From assembly GCF_027579695.1 (NCBI RefSeq), contig NC_083589.1, positions 30,692,835 to 30,756,834 of the forward strand: a stretch of DNA of 64,000 nt, in the 5' to 3' direction. Numbering within the stretch: the first letter of the stretch is position 1; each line of letters starts with the position of its first letter. The stretch is from Neoarius graeffei. Lineage: Eukaryota; Chordata; Actinopteri; Siluriformes; Ariidae. Made by a program: the position numbers and the translations under genes. This document shows, piece after piece, positions 1-11,875 of the stretch. The notes beneath the pieces are model-generated. The model was not told the origin of the DNA and made no database searches. It was given only the letters and a program-made list of their open reading frames with translations.

Positions 1-869
1 CATTACGTCACCCATGTCTCCATGGCCTCGTCTCGAGACTCATTGATTGAATAATTTTGGCGCCAAACGAATTCGCGCCCTCTGCTTACAATACATTAAA
101 GACATCGTTTAACTCGATATATTGCGATATATATGGTACGATATCATGAGCAACTGATGGCAAACGAACACAGCCCTAATAATAGTACATATACTGAGTG
201 CATCATAAGCTGGAAACGATTTCTGAAGCTATTTGAGAATTATTCTGTACTATTTTTGGCAAAACCAATCAGGAACTTGTAAGTCAGGCGCATATCAGAA
301 AGAAAGGAAGCATGTGTTAGCCTTCGCCCTTAGAGAGGAATGACTGGGTGTTGTGCGACAAGGGAAGTTAGCTCATGGGTGGGAAGAACTGAGATAAGAC
401 ATAAAAAAAATAACCAGCATTAAGATCGCTTCTCAGTGAAAATCACACTGATTTTAAAACGATTGCTGTTTTCATAAAGAACACACTATTCAGTAATGTG
501 ACATCATGTGACAGTGTGTTCGTGTTTGAAATTTGACAAATATGAGAATTTTTGCCTTCTCAAAATTGGTTAGTGTGTATTCAGAACAAGGTTATAAAGT
601 GTCCGAGAGGTGGACTGACATGTACGCGCATACACACACCCCATATGGACTGGCCACACAGCTGGAATTATGTTGCCTCTCTTTCTTTTTCATTTATGTC
701 CTGGCTGAGTCCCTGAAACACCTCACCCATATTTCATGTTTCTGTGACGTTTGCCAAATGAAACACTGTTCCTGGCGGTACCTCTGTCCTCTGTACCGAG
801 TCAGATTTGTGGGTGTCTAGACTTTGCCTTTTGGCCGCTCTGTTATATTTTTTGGTAACAGAATTACTG
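1..869. other. no gene recognised
   Basis: AT-rich non-coding sequence. Only short open frames without recognisable domains; no repeat family that I can name. Confidence 0.5.
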
Positions 870-871
870 TA

Positions 872-2460
872 CAGTGGTGCTTGAAAGTTTGTGAACCCTT
901 TAGAATTTTCTATATTTCTGCATAAATATGACCTAAAACATCAGATTTTCACACAAGTCCTAAAAGTAGATAAAGAGAACCCAGTTAAACAAATGAGGCA
1001 AAAATATTATACTTGCTCATTTATTTATTGAGGAAAATGATCAAATATTACATGTGAGTGGCAAAAGTATGTGAACCTCTAGGATTAGCAGCTAATTTGA
1101 AGGTGAAATTAGAGTCAGGTGTTTTCAATCAATGGGATGACAATCAGGTGTGAGTGGGCACCCTGTTTTATTTAAAGAACAGGGATCTATCAAAGTCTGA
1201 TCTTCACAATACATGTTTGTGGAAGTGTATCATGGCACAAACCAAGGACCTCAGAAAAAGCGTTGTTGATGCTCATCAGGCTGGAAAAGGTTACAAACCC
1301 ATCGCTAAAGAGTTTGGACTCCACCAATCCACAGTCAGACAGATTGTGTACAAATGGAGGAAATTCAAGACCATTGTTACCCTCCCCAAGAGTGGTCGAC
1401 CAACAAAGATCACTCCAAGAGCAAGGCGTGTAGTAGTCGGCGAAGTCACAAAGGACCCCAGGGTAACTTCTAAGCAACTGAAGACCTCTCTCACATTGGT
1501 TAATGTTCATGAGTCCACCATCAGGAGAACACTGAACAACAATGGTGTGCATGGCAGGGTTGGAAGGAGAAAGCCACTGCTCTCCAAAAAGAACATTGCT
1601 GCTCATCTGCAGTTTACTAAAGATCACGTGGACAAGCCAGAAGGCTATTGGAAAAAATGTTTTGTGGATGGATGAGACCAAAATAGAACTTTTTTAGGTT
1701 TAAATGAGAAGCGTTACGTTTGGAGAAAGAAAAAACACTGCATTCCAGCATAAGAACCTTATCCCATCTGTGAAACATGGTGGTGGTAGTATCATGGTTT
1801 GGGCCTGTTTTGCTGCATCTGGGCCAGGACGGCTTGCCATCATTGATGGAACAATGAATTCTGAATTATACCAGCGAATTCTAAAGGAAAATGTCAGGAC
1901 ATCTGTCCATGAACTGAATCTCAAGAGAAGGTGGGTCATGCAGCAAGACAACGACCCTAAGCACACAAGTCGTTCTACCAAAGAATGGTTAAAGAAGAAT
2001 AAAGTTAATGTTTTGGAATGTCCAAGTCAAAGTCCTGAACTTAATCCAATGAAAATGTTGTGGAAGGACCTGAAGCGAGCAGTTCATGTGAGGAAACCCA
2101 CCAACATCCCAGAGCTGAAGCTGTTCTGTATGGAGGAACGGGCTAAAATTCCTCCAAGCCGGTGTGCAGGACTGATCAACAGTTACCGCAAACGTTTAGT
2201 TGCAGTTATTGCTGCACAAGGGGGTCACACCAGATACTGAAAGCAAAGCTTCACATACTTTTGCCATTCACAGATATGTAATATTGGATAATTTTCCTCA
2301 ATAAATAAATGACCAAGTATAATATTTTTGTCTCATTAGTTTAACTGGGTTCTCTTTATCTACTTTTAGGACTTGTGTGAAAATCTGATGATATTTTAGG
2401 TCATATTTATGCAGAAATATAGAAAATTCTAAAGGGTTCACAAACTTTCAAGCACCACTG
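872..2460 (+). mobile_element. Tc1-like transposon copy 1 (TIR CAGTGGTGCTTGAAAG)
   Basis: Complete element with long terminal inverted repeats of about 200 bp: the left end CAGTGGTGCTTGAAAGTTTG is mirrored by CTTTCAAGCACCACTG at the right. TA target duplications sit at 870-871 and 2461-2462. It carries one transposase gene in the + direction. A second copy of the same family lies at 28112-30066 on the opposite strand. Confidence 0.95.
1232..2240 (+). pseudogene. Tc1-like transposase, broken
   Basis: Start ATG at 1232 (MAQTKDLRKSVVDAHQAGKG). A paired-like helix-turn-helix domain (GLHQSTVRQIVYKWRKF), a GRPTK hinge and the second HTH are readable to about 1675, where an extra A in the A-run before TGTTTTGTGGATG shifts the frame and destroys the W-DET block with the first catalytic aspartate. 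The second half reads from 1704 to the stop at 2238-2240 and keeps QQDNDPKH (second D). The third acidic residue is replaced: NPIE-LW of active DD34E transposases reads NPMKMLW, Glu to Lys. The copy is therefore dead twice over. Relative to copy 2, it also lacks four residues (RRKE-type) near the N-terminus. Confidence 0.93.
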
Positions 2461-2462
2461 TA

Positions 2463-4130
2463 GATTCACAGTAAAATGTGGTCACTTTTTTAGTTGCAGT
2501 ACTCAAGATAATTATGGTATTAAATAAACTGTATGGGGTATCTTTCTTTTGACCCTAAAAAGCAGAAAAATTGGCTGTTTAACTCTGAACGCAAAATCTT
2601 TTATGAGGAAAGAAAAGTCAGTAACGGAATTATGTCAGAAAAAATTGAGCGTTTTCGTTTCTTAAAATTCAAATCAAGGTTTCTCTGAAGCGACGTTGCT
2701 GTAATCAGGGTGGTGATTTTTAAATATGGCTTTCAGTACATTTTGCCTTGGATTCCAGACTTTAGCAAGAGCACTGAGCCGACAAGTCAAAGCAGTTTTA
2801 ATAATTTCATAATTTTGGCCTCTCTGCTGAAGAATTGCCTTTTCCTCCTTTCCCAGTGCGCGAGATTTTATTTATTACTTCATCATAACTATGGCGTATA
2901 TGGGCAATTCCATGTAAATGTCGACCTCACCATGCAAAAATAAAGCAACATGTAATATATCAAAACCACTCCCAGAGATATCACCTCGGCCTGTATTTTA
3001 CAGATGTGAATAAGTTGAACCAATTTGTAACCAACCTAATATGTCACTGTCAGTCTTTCTTTCTTATAATGTAAAACCCAAGCTAAAACCAACTTTGATC
3101 ATGTACAATTCTATATTATTGCCACAAGCCACAGAAATGTATGCAAAAATCCACAAAACAATAGCCATCCTAAATATTATTTAAGAACTTTGATAGTTTT
3201 AGCTGATATTTAGAGTGTTTTTCAAAGGGTTATGGTGGTTAAATTGCTGATTTTCTAAACATACGCCATGTCTATTTCAGACGCGTCACATCCATAACGG
3301 AATTTCGTCACATCCATAACGCTGACTTTTCCTTCCGAAACTCTGCATGAAATACAAAATATTTTAAACAAAGATTTTTTAATATTCACCTTGGACCCCT
3401 CTATCAAACGGATATCTCCATTTCGACATTAGGTTTACAATTTCACAGAGTTTGATAAAAATGTACAGTCACCCAAGAAAAGTGATACTTTTTCTGTCAC
3501 ATCCATAACGCATCTTTTATTGGCGTTTTCTGGCATGCCCTAGATGTACTATGGGAATTGTTCTTGTTCTATCACTTCTCCAGTATGGTACAGCCTTAAA
3601 ATATGCAACACCTGTTTAAATACTGGGAGACAATAAAACATGCACTGGGTCATTTGTTGCCATTTTGAGTTCAAGTGTCACGTCCATAACGCTGGAATTG
3701 CTCTTATAGATCTCTTGTGAGGACCCTTGCACTGAAATCTCCTTGCACTTGTGTGAAAGTTTTTGTGCAGCAGAGTTGGTGAAGGGCAGTGTGTCTTTGA
3801 GGGCATTGTGGTCAAACTGGTTAAGTCGGACTTGTGAGAAATTGAGTTCTGAAGTTTAACTCTACACACACCAGCGTTTTACTAGAATACAAAGGGCAAG
3901 CTTTTTTTTGTGTGTGTGTTTTTCTCTTGAGGGCAGATTTTCCACATTTTCTTCCAAGCTCGTGTTTATTGTTTAACCTCAGCTGTGTGTGTAATGAGTT
4001 TACGGTGCTGTATTGCTCAAGGACATCTCCTTCTGAGAAAATGGAAACGTCCGGTTATTTTAAGTCCTTGTCGGATGATTCGCCTTGAGGTGCTTCACCC
4101 TAAGCTTTAAAATGTTTTGGAATATTAACA
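2463..4130. other. non-coding, unclassified repeat with CATAACG motifs
   Basis: No gene seen. Four copies of a 14-15 base motif (TCACATCCATAACG, one with CACGTCC) occur at 3285, 3307, 3498 and 3678, suggesting an old repetitive element of unknown type. Confidence 0.4.
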
Positions 4131-4132
4131 GG

Positions 4133-5256
4133 CCTCGAAATTAACTTTTTTTTTTTTCCCCTATTGTCCCAGAACTGTCCCAAAAATAAATTCCAACTGT
4201 CCCAAAGTGAGGATGGACTGTCCCAACCTGGTTTTCAGGAACTATGTATTCCAACAACAATAAAGCTGAGTCAGAGTACAGTATTGCTGTGTAAGCTAAT
4301 TGTCAATTGGAATAAACTCAAAATCAACTCAAATTCAAACTTGTCTTGTCCGGTTTATTATTAGACTTGTGTCTACAAATTTACCCAAGACAAACCAAAC
4401 ATACTTTCTTCCCACTTTTTACATAGGATATATGCTGAGTCTACTACTTGCCTTAGGTAAACATTTGTAAAGAAACGTACATTACACTAGTCTAGAAACT
4501 CTGGCCTAGACTTTCCACTTGTTACATAGGATACAGCAAGTGGTCCCTGTAATCTGTGGACTCTGCAGTACTATTAATACAATATACAAATGTTTATCAA
4601 AGACAAATTGTTTAAAAAAAAAAAAAATTCTTTCTTTGAGAATTGTCCTCTGCGCCATGACCCAACATCACAACATACTGATATTTCTGTTTTCAGCAAT
4701 TCCACTCGTCATTTTGCGGGAAACTTGGCAAAGTTTACCGAAACTTAACCGAAACTTACAAGGTAGCAAAAGTAGTTCAAGCTCCTCGTGTTCGGCTGTT
4801 TGCATAGGGCCATACTGTTTACCTTAAGAGGTAGGAAAACATCGCAAAATGGAGAAAAGCGACCCTCGGTACATCAAAATGATCACAGCTCGTCCGCACG
4901 ATATTGTTCTTGCGGGAGATAGGAAAATGCCATGCGCAATAAATAAATGTATACGTTTCGGATGACTTTGCAGTCCGTACCTTTTAATATACAAACTCAG
5001 TACTTGGTTGAGTCTGTAACACTGACCATACCAGTCGCTGTTTTGAGAAGGTAATCACTACCATTAGAGCTGTCGCTCATATTACTAATGTTGGCTTACT
5101 AGCGTCTTGCTAACACTACTCGCTTTTGTCCTCTATTGCTGCGATTTTAGTCTGAAATCTTGCAAGATATTTGAAGTTTAGAACAGTAGAAGTAGCTTCT
5201 CGGGGCTGTAATTGTAGAGGTCGGAAATGACCTCATTACCACCTGCAAGTTAGGAC
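4133..5256 (+). repeat. possible hAT-type element fragment (GGCCTCGAAATTAAC end)
   Basis: The left end ACAGGCCTCGAAATTAAC resembles the ends of the two CAGGGCT-C/T-G elements at 36702 and 52352. It is followed by three CTGTCCCA words. No matching right end was found before R1 copy 1 at 5257, so this may be a truncated copy. Confidence 0.35.
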
Positions 5257-5260
5257 TTAA

Positions 5261-6698
5261 AGGACATGGGACATGAAACATAAATGCACGCTATATCAGT
5301 TTCTTTCCATTAAAAATATGAAATAATTGCATCAACAAATACAAAATTATCTATTAAATTCAGCAAAATCGTTATATTCGTGATGATTATATGGCATTTC
5401 TGCTCGAGCTCCGATATGCATATTTTACAACAAGAAGAGCCGCTGTCACGTGATCATACGTCACAAAAACTTTCGGGTACAGCACAAGCGGGTAGATGAA
5501 TATGGAGAAGTGTGAATCGTGATGACGAATGCGACAAAATAGTTTTTGTGTCTTGGATGACAAAATTGTTTCGTTTTTAGAGTGTTTAACGTACATTGAA
5601 CATCATGGTGTATTGCGACCTCCCAGTCAGTCAGACGCGCTGTCACTCCTGTTAGCAATGTAGCTAGGCTCAGCATGGCCAACGGTATTTTTTGGGGCTG
5701 TAGTTAGATGCGACCAAACTCTTACACGTTTTTCCTGTTTACATAGGTTTATATGACCAGTGACATGAAACAAAGTTCAGTGACACAAATTGAAACGTGG
5801 CGATTTTCTATGCTATGGAAAGTCCGCACTATAATGACAGGCGTACTAACACCTTCTGAGCGCTTCGACAGCGCACTGATACCTTCACTCGGAGTTGTAC
5901 CATTATTTTTTAGACAGGGCGGACGGACCAGGAGTGCTCTCGGCCGGCTTGGGAGGCAGACGGCAGCCCCTCCTGGAAGTGTGGTTTTACCATGGGCTTC
6001 ATGCGGTAAGGATTAGTATTATAATTTTGGGTGTATCAATTATTGATTATCATAATTCTGACTCGTTTCGCCATTTTGAATGTTTTCATCTCGGACTCTG
6101 GAAGCATTGTATCTCAATCAATCTCGAAAAATATCAGCAAAAAAAAAAAACTAGCTTGCAACGGACTTTAGCTAGATCTATGATGAACTTTCAATGTATG
6201 ATACAAAAATAATACTTCTTTCAACAGATCATTAGCCTTTGAGCAGAATTGTTTTTAACTTACCAGGAAGTGTTATCGAGCCGACCGCTTTCAGTTTCAT
6301 GAGGGCTGAATGAACTCTCACTCTCAGAATCATCTGACCCGTCAGAGTAAAGACAAGATCCATGTTCATGTGAATTTCCAGCTATCGGTTTGAATTGATA
6401 GGGTCTAACTTCACATCTCTGTGAAACATCGGGAATGTCACTGTCGATGGTGTCCATTTCGGTAACCTGTTTACATTAGATTCCCAAGCGCTGGCTCCTT
6501 GGAAAGTTTTTGTGACGTCACGGGTCACGTGACCGCTTAGCTAATTAACGAATCATTGTTTTACGCTGATGTGTAAAAAAAAAAAGTTGAATAATGTGAG
6601 GATTTTCACATTTTTGACGCCCTGCAGTGATTTAGATGGCATTTCTTATGTCCTTTATACATAATTATACCCAGAAAAAAATCCATGTCCCATATCCT
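5261..6698 (-). mobile_element. TTAA-flanked transposon R1, copy 1
   Basis: Bounded by TTAA at 5257-5260 and 6699-6702. Inverted ends AGGACATGGGACATG and CATGTCCCATATCCT. A near-identical copy is at 45175-46641 (same orientation), with a roughly 33-base indel at about 5930 as the largest difference. TTAA duplication points to the piggyBac/Kolobok-like target preference; no transposase is readable. On the - strand it carries an exon-like coding piece (6260-6457). Confidence 0.85.
6260..6457 (-). pseudogene. exon-like acidic coding piece in R1 (P2RX7_C/YqaJ-type N-terminus?)
   Basis: The - strand frame starts MDTIDSDIPDVSQR, has a CEVRPYQFKPIA segment, then a serine/acid-rich run (SDGSDDSESESSF) and ends SGRLDNTSW, where the DNA reads TCCTG|GTAAGTT, a good splice donor. 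The arrangement of an RPYxFEP-like motif, an acidic stretch and R-L-x-N-T-x-W resembles the N-terminal part of the P2X7-C-terminal-like/YqaJ proteins that are multicopy in fish genomes. That assignment is from memory and tentative. The frame is conserved in copy 2. Confidence 0.45.
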
Positions 6699-6702
6699 TT
6701 AA

Positions 6703-8606
6703 AAGGCACCAGGAACGCAGCCTTATTCGTGTGCGTGTTTGAATGAGGTAGTGGATAGTACTAGGCGTAAAGAGAAGGTCTGATCTGCTGATGTCTGACA
6801 TTTAAAATGCTGCTGTTGTCTCGGATACCATTGCAGCCTATTACATTATTCATCAATGCTTTTGTAAATCACTCTGGATTAAGAGCCTCTGCATATAAGT
6901 AAATGTTTGCGTGTATATCGACTTTTACTCTCTAAAAGGTTAAGCTTTTCATTTCTTTAACGTTTGGGGAGTAATCTAGTTTCCTTGAATACAAATACTG
7001 CATTGTTTTTACACAATAAACAGTGATTTATTTAGGGTTTCCTGATACCCCAAAAGTTTATTTTTGTGTTCTTTTCATACAATGGCAGATCTTTCAAGAC
7101 TTCCGATATTTCCAGGTTAAGAATTCCGGTTTCTTGCTGTTGTAAGCACAATTTAATGCACTTCAGTTGAGCATAATGCAAACTGCATTCCTGAATCATC
7201 ATATGCTTTTCTCAAACCAGCTTCGAACCACTGCACAACGATTGTTTAAGTAATACCATCTGCACATAAACCTTTTTTTTTTTTTTTTGGAAGCTGAGAG
7301 ACCAAGGGTAATCCTGAAGGTGCTGGAGATCCACAGCTCAGATGGGAGAAGCTTTTCACGGAGTTTAAAAAAGCTGGGGATCTGTGAAATAGTGCAATCG
7401 TATGAAATGTGTAATTTGGTGTTTGCCATGCGACACATGTTCCCGACTTGGCAAACGTTGGAAAAGTTTGTCTTAAAATATTGAACATTTTGGCTTTGGT
7501 TCAAAGCTGTACATTTGGCAGAAATCCAACATTACGCATCACGCTGAGAATACAATCTTGACAAAGAAGCATGCTGGTGGTAGCATCATGTTGAGAGTTC
7601 CTCTTGAACCACCATGGGTTCTTCAGGTTCCTCTCAAAAACGTGCCAGTGGGTGGATCAACTGCTTCGAATTGCCCGTGTGTGTGAATGACTGTGTGAAA
7701 TAGCGTGTGTGTGTGTGTGTGTGTCCGTTTTTAATTTTGGTTTGAATTAAAAGAAAAAAAAAAGCGTATAGCGATATGACTTGCAGAAGGTTATTTGCTA
7801 AAAGTTGTAGGTCAGTGGGATCAAGAAGGACAGCTGCAGAATCTGACCAGAGGCTGTTGGATGTGGACAGATGTGCAGTCATGCCAGCTGCGCCAATATT
7901 AAAAACACACGGCAGCAAGGACATGCAGTTCACCTTGAGGCTTGCATGTGAACTGTGTGACTTGGCGGATAGTCTCACTAGAGAACATCTCGAGTGTTTG
8001 ACGTTGGGAGAAAGAGGAGTATCAGTTTTATCTTCAGACTGAATTTGGGGCTGCGTCTCTGAAGTTCGGGACGAATGCCTCTCACATGGTTATCGTACGC
8101 CTGTAATTGTTGAAACTACTCCGCTCTTTGGGTTTTGTAACAGCAGATAAAAATGCTTTCAGAGCGAACGTGTTTTTTTTCTCCCCCCACTGAAGACATG
8201 TAGAATTTCCTCCATAATTATGTACAGCACAGCTCGGAGGCAGGAGATGATTCAGTAGTGGGTTCACAGAAAGCCTTTTTTCTCAGGGAGGTGAAAATGT
8301 CACCAGCTGAACTCGTATCGCTTCCCGTTTGAAAGACGGAATAATGCGATTCATTCAATTCCACTTCAGCATGCAGAGATGAGGGCAGGGACGTCGGCTG
8401 TTTGACCCGAGAGAAATTGCACACCGGTTTGAATAATTGAGAGCATATTGATGAGATGGGTTTTATGAGCAAAAACGTGATCCGGGAGCGTAAAACATTG
8501 ACTGGTGCTTGTATTGTAAAGTAAAGGTCTTCAAGCAAATTATATGCAAATGATGCTCTTTAAACTAGGCCAGTTTTACTCACCTTTTTTTGGGGGGGGT
8601 CACGTT
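6703..8606. other. non-coding, with a faint Tc1 transposase trace
   Basis: No gene recognised. Around 7287-7630 there are weak traces of an old Tc1-type transposase (VILKVLEIHSSDGRS; GCATGCTGGTGGTAGCATCATG at 7570-7591 resembles the HGGGSIM region), too decayed to delimit. Short TG repeat at 7705-7723. Confidence 0.3.
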
Positions 8607-8694
8607 AGGCCTAGAAAAAAAAATTGTGTTTTTCCTGTCAACCCTTCAAAAAATTTAGGGTAGGAGGGTCGGATTTTTTTTTTTAATTTTCTAT

Positions 8695-9416
8695 AGGGGT
8701 GTTCACACGGCAACTTTTACTCCGGTGTAGCACCGGGGCTGCCCCGGTAGAGCGTTCACACGGTACAAAGTTATAGCGGTGTCGCCCCTGAAAGCTGCTT
8801 AAGCCGGTGCAAATCTAACCCTGCTCGGGAGGTGGTTTAAGAAATTTACTCCGGAGTAAATGCTAGTTTGCGGGGCAGCACCGATATAAAATGGGACGTC
8901 TGAACGCTACAGGGGTAGACTCGCTACGCGTGAGGAGAGTTGATTACATACGGGCATTGCATAATTTGCATCCTGGTATTTTGCGCTTCCAAAATGGCGA
9001 ATATCAACAACAACAGAACTGCGTGTCTTCCAGTGTTGCCAGATTGGGCAGTTTTAAGTGCATTTTGGCGGATTTGAACATATTTTGGGCTGGAAAACGT
9101 CAGCAGTATCTGGCAACACTGGTGTCTTCATCCACGCTGTTTTCCCGGCGCTTGGTGATGCCATGACAACCGGGAAAAGGAAGTACATTTTCACGCATGC
9201 GCATATTTCATTTCCGCATTATTACTATCGTATAGCACGGTCGCAAAAACTGCCGTGTGAACGCAAGCGGGGCTGCACCGGTGCTAACACGCTTCTCTGT
9301 AGTAAGCAGGTTTGTGACGTGTGAACGCTCCACAAAATTTACACCGGTGTAAGATATATCGCAACAAAATACATCGGTGCAGCATCGATGCAAGTATGTG
9401 CCGTGTGAACACCCCT
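8695..9416. mobile_element. MITE with AGGGGTGTTCACACGGCA ends
   Basis: 18-bp perfect inverted ends, AGGGGTGTTCACACGGCA and TGCCGTGTGAACACCCCT, with a 3-bp duplication TAT at 8692-8694 and 9417-9419. The 3-bp duplication fits a PIF/Harbinger-like target size, but the assignment is tentative. Non-coding. Carries a 91-bp hAT MITE. Confidence 0.8.
9031..9121. mobile_element. 91-bp hAT-type MITE (CAGTGTTGCCAGAT)
   Basis: Ends CAGTGTTGCCAGAT and ATCTGGCAACACTG are perfect inverted repeats. The flanking 8-bp duplication GTGTCTTC (9023-9030 and 9122-9129) is the hAT signature. A related copy in reverse orientation lies at 16646-16725. Confidence 0.88.
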
Positions 9417-10019
9417 TATGTTGACTATGTGGCTTCACACTAGTGATAAAATACTTACCGATGGAGCAGATCGCCCAGATTTATATCCTCGGCTATTTCT
9501 ATTCCATGTGGGGCCGCTGTTGATGGTTGTGTGTGACCTATGTCTTCTGATCCAGTGGATGTTTTAAGGTTGTGTGCTATATCTTGTGTTGGGTGGTGTA
9601 AATTATAAATTTGAATTAAATTGAAATTTGATTTAAAGGACGAAATTATTGAAAAATGACAAGTTAATTTTAAAAATCATGGTGCCACTGGTGGTCGCCG
9701 TGTTCTCGTTCTTGTCTCGACAAACTCCCGTAAGTGATCATGTGATCGCGAGAACACGTGGTCATGTGACCGATCAACATGGCAGCGCCCGGAACGGATT
9801 TTTTTTTTTTGTGTGTGTGTATCGTCTTAAGTAAACGAGTCCACACAGACTGCATGTCGCGTTGTTGATCATTTTCTCTATGTATTTTGTTTAGAAATTG
9901 AGTTATTTATTGAAGGAACTAGTTAAAATATGGCCAGGGTCGGCGAGGTTTTAGCAGGGTCGGTTGGGCGGACGACCGGAGAAACACAATTTTTTTTTTT
10001 TTTTTTTTTTTCTAGGCCT

Positions 10020-10850
10020 TACCAAAAATTTTAATCCACTCTTATTCATTATTGCATATAGACCTGTTTACGAATTTCCTGCTTTTTGTCATATTTGTCT
10101 ATGTCGAATTATGCAAACCACACACTGGTGTTGTCCTTGCACTATGTGACTGCGTGATTTCCGAATATTTACACGTTTTTAAGGGACGGTTGCATGCCGA
10201 TCTTTGTGCCAGTGTGAGGTGCGGTGCCTTATCACTCTTTGCCTTTATCTTTCGGCGTTTAGTGATAATCTTGTTATTCCAGCTGTATTACAGTCTCTTT
10301 CTGTCTCTCACGCACCTACATACTTACACCGTGTTTGTTGCTAATAGAGTAGGAACCATTTTCTGGGTATCTGCACATATTGAGCTGTAATGTGGAAACC
10401 CTTTGACCTTTTTTTTTTTTTAATCTTCGTCTCATGTTCCTGTGCGAGGCCACAGAGTGAGTCAAATTGCTGCACGAACAGCTGCTTATATTCCACAACA
10501 CGGAGCCTTCGCAGGACTAAGATCATGGTGATTTCAAAACTTCTTCCCTCGCCGGCGTTTCATTTATGTGGGAAGGATTTGTGCTCTCATCGTTTCATGT
10601 GGAAATCACCACAGGGAGTTTTTTTTTTTTTTTACACATTTCAATTCCACTTCAAAACTTTATGGTTGATGAGAAAGTTCTTGAATAGAAGTTCTTGGTG
10701 CTAATGAGTTTACATTCATTATGTCGTCAATCTGGTGCAGACTGTCTGGACAGCTCGGAGCAACCGAGACTGAAGATGAAGGGAATTAGCTTATCTGGTC
10801 AGAAGGCCAACGAGCTGTCGCCATGGCGTCCGTCCGTCCGTCATCCACAA
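10020..10850. other. no gene recognised
   Basis: AT-rich, with poly-T runs; the open frames present have no domain that I recognise. Confidence 0.45.
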
Positions 10851-10981
10851 TTCAGTTAAATCGTATCTCTTCCGTCGATTCTTCACGGATTTCTGTTCCG
10901 ATTATTTTGTTTGAAAGAACTCATCACTCCGCACAACAACTTGGTCGTTGTTTTGTCAATTTTTTTGGCTAACAAGTTACT

Positions 10982-11369
10982 CATTCTCATCTCATCTCAT
11001 TCTCATTATCTGTAGCCGCTTTATCCTGTTCTACAGGGTCGCAGGCAAGCTGGAGCCTATCTCAGCTGACTACGGGCGAAAGGCGGGGTACACCCTGGAC
11101 AAGTCGCCAGGTCATCACAGGGCTGACACATAGACACAGACAACCATTCACACTCACATTCACACCTACGGTCAATTTAGAGTCACCAGTTAACCTAACC
11201 TGCATGTCTTTGGACTGTGGGGGAAACCGGAGCACCCGGAGGAAACCCACGCGGACACGGGGAGAACATGCAAACTCCACACAGAAAGGCCCTCGCCGGT
11301 CACGGGGCTCGAACCCAGGACCTTCTTGCTGTGAGGCGACAGCGCTAACCACTACACCACCGTGCCGCC
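10982..11369 (-). mobile_element. tRNA-derived SINE copy a
   Basis: The reversed SINE head (CACCACCGTGCCGCC) is at the right and the GATGAG-type tail at the left. It is flanked by the 12-bp duplication TAACAAGTTACT at 10970-10981 and 11370-11381. The head carries pol III box-like words (TGGTGTAGTGG and GGTTCGAGCCC in SINE orientation). Confidence 0.93.
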
Positions 11370-11875
11370 TAACAAGTTACTAATCAGGCCAAATTAACGA
11401 ATTTTCCAGGCCTCTCATGAGAATTGTATCTTCTCTCCAATTTCTCATCCGACTTCAGTTCTGATCGATGTTTTGGGTAGATCTTCTCTTGAGGAACAAA
11501 ACTTGGTCATTTGTTTGTCGCTTTTCCTGTTGTAAACAATTTGTTTACAACTTTGTTTATTTTCAGTTAAATTGTGTCTCCTCCCTCCTTCAGTTCTCAA
11601 TGGATTTCAGTTCTGATTGTTTTGTTTGAAAGAACTCGACCTTCTGCACAACACTTGGTCGTTGTATTGTCAATTTTTTGCTAATGAGCTCAACTTGATG
11701 AATTTTTGGACGACTTTTCATTAGAATTGTATCTCCTCGCGCAGTTCTCACCCGATTTCAGTTCAGATCGATGTTTTGCACAGATCTTCTCACGAGGAAC
11801 AAAACTTGGTCGTTTGTTTGTTGATTTTCTTGCTGTAAACAATTTGTTTACAACTTTCTTTTGTTTTTCAGTTAA

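Larger units (their letters stand above)
8607..10019. mobile_element. TIR element with AGGCCTAG ends, host of nested MITEs
   Basis: Inverted ends AGGCCTAG followed by an A-run and TTGTGTTT on the left; AAACACAA, a T-run and CTAGGCCT on the right. No target duplication could be fixed and no transposase is readable. It contains the 722-bp MITE at 8695-9416. Confidence 0.6.

Noticed and set aside
533..820. 95-residue open frame
   Set aside because: No recognisable motif and no splice context; length expected by chance.
8891..9166. 91-residue open frame in the 722-bp MITE
   Set aside because: Spans the nested 91-bp MITE; no domain.
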